13,684 nucleotides of DNA from an uncultured Mogibacterium sp. (lineage in GTDB: Bacteria > Bacillota_A > Clostridia > Peptostreptococcales > Anaerovoracaceae), in assembly GCF_938039775.1 (NCBI RefSeq), contig NZ_CALHTQ010000177.1:1-13684 (forward strand), in the 5' to 3' direction. The notes below the pieces were generated by a model that was given only the letters and a program-made list of their open reading frames with translations, had not been told where the DNA came from and made no database searches. Positions 1-5,921 of the stretch are shown here, piece after piece. Positions within the stretch are counted from its first letter, which is position 1; each line of letters starts with the position of its first letter. The position numbers were made by a program, and so were the translations under genes.

Positions 1-1
1 T

Positions 2-130
2 GACCAAATAGTTTCTAGACTATGTAATTCCTTTGAGAATGCGAGTATTGTTGAATACAATTCAATTTTACCGTATAATAAACAAGTAGGATTTTACTAT
101 TGTAAAATCAGTAAGTGTAACAATTTATAA
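2..130 (+). CDS. rsmB: C-terminal end of a probable 16S rRNA cytosine-C5 methyltransferase (RsmB/Sun), 5' end outside window
   Basis: An open frame enters from the left edge and gives 42 codons ending in TAA at 128-130. Its tail reads ILPYNKQVGFYYCKISK. This resembles the last strand of RsmB-type methyltransferases, which usually end in a Leu-Pro segment, then Gly-Phe-Phe/Tyr and a short basic end. In many Firmicutes rsmB lies just upstream of prpC, often with rlmN between them; here the next gene starts 29 bp after the stop, so rlmN would be absent. RsmB methylates C967 (E. coli numbering) of 16S rRNA using S-adenosylmethionine. The catalytic domain is not in the window, so the call rests on a short tail and on context. 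Another gene end is possible. Confidence 0.5.
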   Translation, partial: DQIVSRLCNSFENASIVEYNSILPYNKQVGFYYCKISKCNNL

Positions 131-143
131 ATTTAATTTACTC

Positions 144-149
144 AGGTGG
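144..149 (+). promoter_or_regulatory. Ribosome binding site of prpC
   Basis: AGGTGG lies 10 nt before the ATG at 160. It supports that start. I see no convincing -35/-10 pair in the short gap after the upstream gene. Confidence 0.5.
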
Positions 150-159
150 TAAGACTTTA

Positions 160-906
160 ATGAGAGTAGGATATTTAACAGACAAGGGCATGAAGCGCCC
201 TAAGAACGAGGATGCTGTAAAGGTATTAAAGGATAGCAGATTTTTCATGTTGGCAGACGGTGTTGGCGGAAACAAATCGGGTGAAATTGCAAGCACTGCG
301 GCCGTAGACTTTTTGGCTGATTATGTTTACAACAATCCGATTGAGTTAGTCGAAGGAAGTGAAGCAATTTTTCTGTATTTTGAAAATGCGGTAAACTTCG
401 TAAATGAAAGTATACTTCAGCTTTCTAACACTAAGCCAGAGTATGTCGGTATGGCGACTACACTTGTGTTTGCATATGTTGATCGCAAGATTCTTTATGT
501 GGGCAACGTAGGTGACAGTAGAGTTTACTTCATCCACAAGGATGAAGTTCACCAGATAACTGATGATCACACCTATGTAAATGATCTTGTTAAGATGGGA
601 GCTATTACACGTAATGAGGCAGACCATCACTATAAGAAGAATGTAATCACCAGAGCGATTGGTGGAAATGCATATAACAACCCTGACTGCTTCAACATTT
701 ATATGGAGCCGAATGACAGGGTGCTAATCTGCAGCGACGGACTTTATGAGGAAGTATCGGATAAGGAAATCCTAGATATTTTCAATGATAGTAAAGATAT
801 GCAGGATTGTGCTGAACGTATGGTTGAAAGAGCAAACCTAAATGGTGGAAACGATAACGTTTCAGTAATTTGTATTGATATGTTGGAGGAATCAAATGAG
901 CAGTAG
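160..906 (+). CDS. prpC: PP2C-family Ser/Thr protein phosphatase, partner of PrkC
   Basis: This 248-residue cytosolic phosphatase removes phosphate from Ser/Thr on PrkC and its substrates, using two Mn/Mg ions. The PP2C motifs are all present in order: RPKNEDA at residues 13-19, LADGVGG at 31-37 with metal ligand Asp33, GMATT near 97-101, GNVGDSR at 115-121, SDGL with Asp193, and GGNDNVS with Asp232. The length matches the single-domain bacterial PrpC/Stp group, with no added sensor domain. Its last 11 bases overlap the start of prkC, so the pair is probably translationally coupled and made in fixed ratio. This phosphatase-kinase pair is a standard Firmicutes arrangement acting in cell-wall, sporulation/germination and translation control. 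The call is secure. Confidence 0.96.
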   Translation: MRVGYLTDKGMKRPKNEDAVKVLKDSRFFMLADGVGGNKSGEIASTAAVDFLADYVYNNPIELVEGSEAIFLYFENAVNFVNESILQLSNTKPEYVGMATTLVFAYVDRKILYVGNVGDSRVYFIHKDEVHQITDDHTYVNDLVKMGAITRNEADHHYKKNVITRAIGGNAYNNPDCFNIYMEPNDRVLICSDGLYEEVSDKEILDIFNDSKDMQDCAERMVERANLNGGNDNVSVICIDMLEESNEQ

Positions 907-2617
907 ACTTCTATCTGGCCGTTACGAGCTCCTTGAGAAAATCGGTGATGGCGGTATGGCAGTCGTTTACAAGGGTAAGGACAGACTGTTAAATAGATTC
1001 ATCGCTATCAAGATACTCAGACCGGAGTTCACGAAAGATGCTTCATTTGTTGAGAATTTCAAGAGGGAGTCACAGGCGGCTGCCGGACTTTCCCATCCTA
1101 ATATCGTAAGTGTTTATGATGTAGGTAAAGAAGGAAACATCAACTACATAGTAATGGAGCTTGTTGAAGGTCGAAATTTAAGTAATATTATCGCTGAGGA
1201 AGCGCCTCTCGACTACCGCACTGTAATCGACTTAACTAAGCAGGTTGCATCTGCTTTAAGAATAGCGCATAAAAATAAGATTATACATAGAGACGTTAAG
1301 CCACATAACATCATGGTTACATCCGATGGTGTTGCTAAGCTGGCTGACTTTGGTATTGCCAAGGCAGTTAACGATGCGACACTTTCTACGAACAGTAAAG
1401 TTATCGGATCAGTTCACTACTTCTCACCTGAACAGGCAAGAGGGAATTATGTAGATGAAAGATCTGATATATACTCGCTAGGTATTGTTATGTATGAGAT
1501 GCTTACAGGGAAGGTACCTTTTGATGGTGATAATCCTGTATCTATTGCACTTAAACATATTAACGAGGAAATAGTACCACCACACGAATATGTTGATGGG
1601 ATACCTCCTGCACTTGAAAGAGCAGTGTTAAAGGCAACAAATAAATTCCAGACTAACAGATTTAATAGTGCAGATGAGCTTATTGAAGAACTAGATAATA
1701 TCGAATTTGTTACTAAGGTTGTTGGAAATTCAATCTTTGCAGAAGCATCGAATGAAGTTGCTCGTAAGCGTTCAGATATCGATGAAGATGATAGTGAAGA
1801 ACTAACATCTGATAAGTCAAAGGGCAAGAAGAAGAAGAAGAAAGCTGGTCCTGACAACCGCAAGAAAAAACTGCTAAAAATAGGAATTGTAGCAGCTACG
1901 ATTCTTGTTCTTGGATTAGGTGTTGCATTTGCAACAGGCGCTTTCTCAAGCAAGGCTAAAGTTCCTGACATGTCAGATATGACATACAAGGAGGCAAAAA
2001 ACACTGCTGAAAAGAGTGGTTTTAAGGTTGAAAAAGGTAAAAGAGTTTACTCTTCAGAGATTGCTGAAGGCCATGTAGTTGAACAGGATCCTGCAGGTGG
2101 TGAAGAAGCTAAGAAAGGTACAACTATCAAACTTAACCTTAGTAAGGGCTCTAAAGAAGGAACAGTTCCAAATATCGTAGGACAGGATTACAAGAAGGTT
2201 GAGAAGAAACTAAAGAAGGCTGGATACAAGCTTGGAATAGTTAAATCTGAAACCTCAAACAAGCCAGAAGGAACAATACTAACTCAGGACCCAGAAGCAG
2301 GAACTAATGCTGATAAGGGAACTAAAATTAATATCACTATAAGTGATGGAAAAGGTAAAGATAAGGGAACAGTACCTTCTGTAACTGGAAAGTCTCTAGA
2401 AGAGGCTAAATCAGCTATTACTAATGCTGGATTCAAAGTTGGTAATATAACTTATGATGAGAGCAATGTATACGGCAATGGCTATGTAATGTGGCAGCAA
2501 TACGCTGCTAATACATCGCTCGAAAAGGGTGAAACCATTGATATCGAAGTAAGTAAGGGTGCTCCTTCTTCGGGAAGTTCATCTGATAACTCGAATAACA
2601 GTGGTACAAGGTTGTAA
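896..2617 (+). CDS. prkC: Membrane Ser/Thr protein kinase with three PASTA domains
   Basis: The protein has 573 residues from the ATG at 896, preceded by GGAGG at 886-890; an in-frame start at 875 has no such site. The N-terminal half is a Hanks-type kinase: glycine loop IGDGGMAVV at 16-24, Lys39, catalytic loop HRDVKPHN at 131-138 with Asp133, and DFG at 151-153, followed by a Thr/Ser-rich activation loop. A very basic linker with six lysines in a row (311-316) precedes one transmembrane helix at about 328-350. Three extracellular PASTA repeats follow at about 355-418, 422-484 and 490-554, then a Ser/Asn-rich tail. PASTA repeats are known to bind muropeptides or lipid II, so the kinase couples wall state to cytosolic phosphorylation. 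The start overlaps prpC by 11 bp; the stop lies one base before the ATG of rsgA. Architecture and length are normal for PrkC/Stk1. Confidence 0.97.
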   Translation: MSSRLLSGRYELLEKIGDGGMAVVYKGKDRLLNRFIAIKILRPEFTKDASFVENFKRESQAAAGLSHPNIVSVYDVGKEGNINYIVMELVEGRNLSNIIAEEAPLDYRTVIDLTKQVASALRIAHKNKIIHRDVKPHNIMVTSDGVAKLADFGIAKAVNDATLSTNSKVIGSVHYFSPEQARGNYVDERSDIYSLGIVMYEMLTGKVPFDGDNPVSIALKHINEEIVPPHEYVDGIPPALERAVLKATNKFQTNRFNSADELIEELDNIEFVTKVVGNSIFAEASNEVARKRSDIDEDDSEELTSDKSKGKKKKKKAGPDNRKKKLLKIGIVAATILVLGLGVAFATGAFSSKAKVPDMSDMTYKEAKNTAEKSGFKVEKGKRVYSSEIAEGHVVEQDPAGGEEAKKGTTIKLNLSKGSKEGTVPNIVGQDYKKVEKKLKKAGYKLGIVKSETSNKPEGTILTQDPEAGTNADKGTKINITISDGKGKDKGTVPSVTGKSLEEAKSAITNAGFKVGNITYDESNVYGNGYVMWQQYAANTSLEKGETIDIEVSKGAPSSGSSSDNSNNSGTRL

Positions 2618-2618
2618 T

Positions 2619-2837
2619 ATGCTAGGAAGAGTCGTTAAAGGAATTGGCGGTTTCTACTATGTTGATGATGGGGAGCGAGTTTACATGGGTAATGCTCGTA
2701 AAAACCTCAAACGTGGTAAGTCCCTCATCTACGTTGGAGATATTGTAGAGTTTGATCTTAGACAAGAGGATGGCGACTGTATAATAACTAAGGTGCGCGA
2801 AAGAATTTTCTTTCGCGCCCACCTGTTTCTAACCTAG
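2619..2837 (+). CDS. RsgA N-terminal fragment (OB-fold part)
   Basis: Taken as it stands, this frame makes 72 residues starting MLGRVVKGIGGFYYV. That is the usual opening of RsgA, whose N-terminal OB-fold contacts 16S rRNA. The last 13 or so residues before the stop do not fit the family, because the correct frame has already been lost. The ATG at 2619 lies one base after the prkC stop, so translation may re-initiate from prkC. I see no strong separate ribosome binding site. The product would lack the GTPase domain and is unlikely to work alone. Confidence 0.6.
   Translation: MLGRVVKGIGGFYYVDDGERVYMGNARKNLKRGKSLIYVGDIVEFDLRQEDGDCIITKVRERIFFRAHLFLT
2795..2818 (+). other. GC-rich hairpin at the rsgA frameshift
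   Basis: GCGCGAAAG (2795-2803) pairs perfectly with CTTTCGCGC (2810-2818) around the loop AATTTT. Outside it, GGT (2792-2794) can pair with ACC (2821-2823) if CC at 2819-2820 bulges out. The hairpin is inside coding sequence and has no T-run after it, so it does not look like a terminator. Confidence 0.8.
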
Positions 2838-2845
2838 ATAAGCTT

Positions 2846-3481
2846 GTGGTCGTATTTGCTGCTGCATCACCAAATCCGAATAGGGTAATCATCGATAAAT
2901 TTACCGCTGCTACACTATATAACAACATAGAAGTTGTTATATGTATTACGAAGGCGGATTTAGTCAGCGAGGCATCTATCCAAGAATTAATCGATGTCTA
3001 TGAAACAGCGTTTCCTGTTGTTACAGTAAATGGGCAAACCGGTGAAGGAATCGAAAACTTATACGAACTGATCAAAGGCAATAATGTTGCGCTAGCTGGT
3101 CCTTCTGGTGTTGGTAAATCAACGATTATGAACCATTTGACTGGTCGTAATGATATTGAAATTGGTGACATAAGTACAAAGACGTCAAGAGGTCGACATA
3201 CTACAAGGCACGTAGAGATTTTTAGTATAGACAAAGATACACATTTTTATGATACTCCAGGGTTTACGTCTTTAGATATGCCTAAGTTGGATAAATACCG
3301 TGTGAGAGATTTTTTTCCGGAGATAAGAGAGTATAAAGGATTTTGCAAATATCTTGACTGTATACATGTTGATGAGCCAGATTGTGCAGTAAAGGAAGCC
3401 TTGTCTAAAGGGAAGATAAGTAATAGTAGATATGAATCGTATCTCGCGATTCTGGGAGAGGTAAAGAAATGGCAAAGGTAG
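2846..3481 (+). CDS. RsgA C-terminal fragment (GTPase and zinc domain)
   Basis: This frame has no stop from 2792; a GTG at 2846 could open a 211-residue product. Counting from there, it shows G4 (ITKAD, 34-38), a G5-like NGQTGEG (62-68), G1/P-loop GPSGVGKST (85-93), the RsgA switch motif GRHTTRHVE (116-124), G3 DTPG (136-139) and the zinc site with Cys167, Cys172, His174 and Cys180. G4-G5-G1-G2-G3 is the circular permutation that defines the family. There is no clear ribosome binding site before the GTG, so it is more likely the rest of a frameshifted gene than a real independent start. The last 13 bp overlap rpe. Confidence 0.6.
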   Translation: MVVFAAASPNPNRVIIDKFTAATLYNNIEVVICITKADLVSEASIQELIDVYETAFPVVTVNGQTGEGIENLYELIKGNNVALAGPSGVGKSTIMNHLTGRNDIEIGDISTKTSRGRHTTRHVEIFSIDKDTHFYDTPGFTSLDMPKLDKYRVRDFFPEIREYKGFCKYLDCIHVDEPDCAVKEALSKGKISNSRYESYLAILGEVKKWQR

Positions 3482-4122
3482 CACCTTCGATTTTAGCAGC
3501 TGATTTTGCTAAGCTAGGTTCAGAAGTCTCCGACATTTGCAACGGAGGATGTGATTACATCCATGTAGATGTAATGGACGGTGCATTTGTTCCTAATATC
3601 AGTTTTGGCAGTGCTGTAATGAAAAGCCTTAACGGCTATGCAACTGTTCCGTATGATGTTCATCTTATGATTCAAAATCCTGATTACTATATAGATGAGT
3701 TTGTTACAGACAATACTGAATTCATAACTGTTCATTATGAGGCATGTCCGCATATTTGTAGAACAATATCACATATAAAGGAGCAGGGTGTAAAAGCCGG
3801 TGTATCCATTAACCCAGGAACACCTGTTTCTTGCTTGGAATCAGTACTACCTTTTGTTGATATGGTACTCATAATGTCTGTAAATCCGGGTTTTGGCGGT
3901 CAAAAGTTCATCCCAGGGACTGCTGAAAAAGTAGCTCAGCTTAATAACATAAGAAAATGTAATGGGTATTGCTTTAAAATTGAAGTAGATGGTGGTATCT
4001 CTGATAAAAATGCTGGACTTCTCACTTCAAAAGGTGCAGATATACTTGTTGCAGGTTCGGCCGTTTTTAAGCATGAAGATAGAGCTGAAGCAATAAGGGT
4101 CATTAAAGAGGTAGATGTGTAA
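3469..4122 (+). CDS. rpe: Ribulose-phosphate 3-epimerase
   Basis: This 217-residue cytosolic TIM-barrel enzyme interconverts D-ribulose 5-phosphate and D-xylulose 5-phosphate in the pentose phosphate pathway. Family signatures are APSILAADF at residues 5-13, HVDVMDG at 32-38, DVHLMI at 63-68, SVNPGFGGQKF at 137-147, EVDGGI at 172-177 and AGSAVF at 195-200. The metal and acid/base residues His32, Asp34, His65 and Asp174 are all present. Length and motifs are normal. The ATG at 3469 has GAGG at 3459-3462 in front of it and overlaps the rsgA end by 13 bp, so rpe belongs to the prpC-prkC-rsgA transcript. A hairpin terminator follows 43 bp after the stop. Confidence 0.97.
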   Translation: MAKVAPSILAADFAKLGSEVSDICNGGCDYIHVDVMDGAFVPNISFGSAVMKSLNGYATVPYDVHLMIQNPDYYIDEFVTDNTEFITVHYEACPHICRTISHIKEQGVKAGVSINPGTPVSCLESVLPFVDMVLIMSVNPGFGGQKFIPGTAEKVAQLNNIRKCNGYCFKIEVDGGISDKNAGLLTSKGADILVAGSAVFKHEDRAEAIRVIKEVDV

Positions 4123-4165
4123 GAAGTTTCAATTATCTTCGCTAAAATAGTCTAAATAAAAGCTA

Positions 4166-4207
4166 ATGCCTAGCCTTCTACTTTCGTAGAATTTCTAGGC
4201 ATCTTTT
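4166..4207. terminator. Bidirectional terminator shared by the rpe and rluD-like operons
   Basis: ATGCCTAG (4166-4173) pairs with CTAGGCAT (4195-4202). Inside it, TTCTAC (4176-4181) pairs with GTAGAA (4186-4191) around TTTC, with a small internal loop. On the plus strand it is followed by CTTTT (4203-4207). On the minus strand, bases 4156-4163 read out as a T-rich run after the stem. It therefore fits Rho-independent termination of both converging operons. The stem also encodes the last codons and the stop of the minus-strand gene. The T-runs are short, so strength is uncertain. Confidence 0.72.
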
Positions 4208-5071
4208 CATATCATCTGGTAAAGGTGCTTCAATTTCAAGTTTTTCGCTAGTCATAGGATGCTTCAGTACCATCTTTGCAGCGTGTAGTGCCTGTCTATT
4301 CATTAGTTCAGGCGAATCGCCACCGTATAAATGATCTCCTGTAATAGGGTGACCTATATATGTGAGATGAACTCTAATCTGATGAGTTCTCCCTGTGTGA
4401 AGTGTTACTTCTACTAGAGTATGATTATCAAATCTTTCAAGGACCTTCACATCAGTAATTGCATCTTTACCACCTTCAGCAAGCACTGTTCGCTTAATAG
4501 ATTCCTCGTTAGGTCGTCCGATAGGTTTATCTATTGTGATCTCATCTTCATCGATAACGCCGTTAACAATAGTAATATACTGCTTATGAACAGTATTTGT
4601 AAGCATCTGGCGAGAGATGTCATGCTGAGAATTTGCATTCTTTGCGACAATAACTATTCCGGAAGTGTCCATATCTATTCGATTTGCAAAGCGAATCTTG
4701 TAACTTTGTTTGTTATCTTGCATGTATTTCATGAGACCGTTAGCAATAGTATGAAATGGATGTCCCTTGGTTGGGTGCACTATAACTCCAGGTTGCTTAT
4801 TTATAAACATGAGATCTTCGTCTTCATATAGCACATTTATAGGTATATCTTCTGCAGGAAAATCACTAGTCTCTTCTGGTAATCTTATTGAAATTATGTC
4901 CCCATAAGCTGGTTTTATAAATCCAGGACTTGGAGAGCCATTAAGGTCTACAAGCTTCTGAAACTTAATTTTTGTTTTAAATCTAGAAGAAAATTTGAAA
5001 TTTGCCTTGAGAATCTGATTGATAGTTAGACCAACTTCAGAGTCAGTAACTGTATGATTATATTTACCCAT
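4178..5071 (-). CDS. RluA/RluD-family 23S rRNA (or tRNA) pseudouridine synthase
   Basis: The protein has 297 residues from the ATG at 5071, which has GAGG six bases before it; an in-frame TTG twelve bases upstream overlaps that site and is less likely. It converts uridine to pseudouridine in structured RNA. An S4-like RNA-binding region occupies about residues 10-60. The catalytic domain shows VIVHPTKGH (97-104), the signature RIDMDTSG (131-138) with presumed catalytic Asp133, and HTGRTHQIRVHL (225-236) followed by GHPITGDHLYGG. The family consensus is RLDxxTSG, so Ile132 is a mild change. It lies 20 bp behind nadK in the same operon, as nadK and the RluD-like yjbO do in Bacillus. The target site cannot be decided from sequence, so I give no gene symbol. 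Confidence 0.92.
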   Translation of the reverse strand: MGKYNHTVTDSEVGLTINQILKANFKFSSRFKTKIKFQKLVDLNGSPSPGFIKPAYGDIISIRLPEETSDFPAEDIPINVLYEDEDLMFINKQPGVIVHPTKGHPFHTIANGLMKYMQDNKQSYKIRFANRIDMDTSGIVIVAKNANSQHDISRQMLTNTVHKQYITIVNGVIDEDEITIDKPIGRPNEESIKRTVLAEGGKDAITDVKVLERFDNHTLVEVTLHTGRTHQIRVHLTYIGHPITGDHLYGGDSPELMNRQALHAAKMVLKHPMTSEKLEIEAPLPDDMKRCLEILRK

Positions 5072-5091
5072 TAATTTCCTCAAATATATAT

Positions 5092-5898
5092 TTACAAAAG
5101 TTTGTTAGTTAGCTTCTTCCAGTAATCATAGCCAGGTAGCCTCAGAAGATGAATTTCATCTTCAGCCTGAGCTACATCAATCTTAGAAACGTTACTAAAT
5201 TCACTAGTAAGACCATCGTATGCTAGCAAAAGCTTATCTCCTACGGTACTCTTCCTAGTAACTAACCTAACTTTTTTTGAAGCAGGATAGAGGATGCTCG
5301 ATCTAAAGCATCGATAAGCACTTGTATTCATCGGTGCCATTGGAGTAAGCTGAAGTGCATCGAGCTCTGGCGCAACAAGTGAGCCACCTAGTGAATAGTT
5401 GTAAGCAGTTGAGCCAACAGGTGTCGACACAAGAATGCCGTCACCGATAAATTCTTGTATAGGTGTGTCATCCATAATTATCGATAGATGAGCAAGCTTC
5501 GTATACATTCCCATAACTAGTATCTCGTTTATGCCTGTAACCTCGTGAACACCATCGTGATCAGTGATTAGTGCACGAAGTGGATGAATCTTTTCGATTG
5601 TATAATTTCCATCATTATAATGATTTACAAACTTTTCAAGTTCAGAAGGAACAAGTTCCTGGAAGAAACCAAGGTGTCCCGTATTAATTCCTATTATTGG
5701 TGTGTGTGGAAGCCTGCATTCGTGGACGCAGTTTAGGAATGTACCATCTCCACCGATACACGCTATTAAATCCACAGTTTCATCATAGGTATCGGAAATC
5801 TTAAAGCCTCTTGCGTTAAGAACGTTTACGAGCTCGTTTGCAGTAGCTTTTGATAAACCAGTATCATTGCTGTAGATAAAAACGTTGGTTGATTTCAT
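5092..5898 (-). CDS. nadK: NAD kinase (ATP/polyphosphate-dependent)
   Basis: This 268-residue cytosolic enzyme phosphorylates NAD to NADP, the only route to NADP in most bacteria. The diagnostic GGDGTFL starts at residue 49 with catalytic Asp51. GINTGHLGFF follows at 70-79, the NE pair of the substrate loop at 124-125, and GDGILVSTPVGSTAYNYSLGG at about 152-172. Length and motifs are normal. GAGGGA precedes the ATG at 5898. It is the middle gene of pepF-nadK-rluD-like, 23 bp after pepF and 20 bp before the pseudouridine synthase. Confidence 0.97.
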   Translation of the reverse strand: MKSTNVFIYSNDTGLSKATANELVNVLNARGFKISDTYDETVDLIACIGGDGTFLNCVHECRLPHTPIIGINTGHLGFFQELVPSELEKFVNHYNDGNYTIEKIHPLRALITDHDGVHEVTGINEILVMGMYTKLAHLSIIMDDTPIQEFIGDGILVSTPVGSTAYNYSLGGSLVAPELDALQLTPMAPMNTSAYRCFRSSILYPASKKVRLVTRKSTVGDKLLLAYDGLTSEFSNVSKIDVAQAEDEIHLLRLPGYDYWKKLTNKLL

Positions 5899-5921
5899 AT
5901 TAATCCCTCGTATATTAATTG

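Larger units (their letters stand above)
2619..3481 (+). pseudogene. rsgA: Ribosome small-subunit-dependent GTPase RsgA, interrupted by a frameshift
   Basis: RsgA is a circularly permuted GTPase that checks late 30S assembly. Two frames together encode a complete family member of about 287 residues. The first part, from ATG 2619, is the OB-fold. It runs in one frame to a TAG at 2835-2837. The family signature RKNFLSRPPVSNLD and everything after it lie in the -1 frame, open from 2792 and stopping at 3479-3481. One missing base around 2793-2798 restores a continuous reading through Lys-Val-x-Arg-Lys-Asn. All G motifs and the zinc site in the second part are intact, so the lesion is recent or a sequence error. 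The break sits in a GC-rich hairpin (2795-2818). I cannot tell a real mutation from a base-call or assembly error. Genes on both sides are intact and the locus is in its usual place between prkC and rpe. Confidence 0.85.

Noticed and set aside
90..109. Rho-independent terminator of the upstream gene
   Set aside because: The stem is AT-rich, lies before the stop codon and has no T-run after it.
1447..2004. 185-codon minus-strand open frame inside prkC
   Set aside because: It is a shadow of the kinase coding sequence; the low-complexity Ser/Phe stretches mirror the Lys/Glu-rich linker on the other strand.
1960..2560. Repeat array in the 3' half of prkC
   Set aside because: The repeats are three diverged PASTA protein domains, not DNA-level tandem repeats or a CRISPR array.
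2792..2846. Programmed -1 ribosomal frameshifting as the way to make full-length RsgA
   Set aside because: The shift is in the right direction and a hairpin is present, but no slippery heptamer exists in frame at a suitable distance, and RsgA is not known to me as a recoded gene. A lost base is simpler.
4421..4831. 136-codon plus-strand open frame opposite the pseudouridine synthase gene
   Set aside because: It lies wholly antisense to a gene with clear family motifs, has no ribosome binding site, and its translation shows no recognisable motif.
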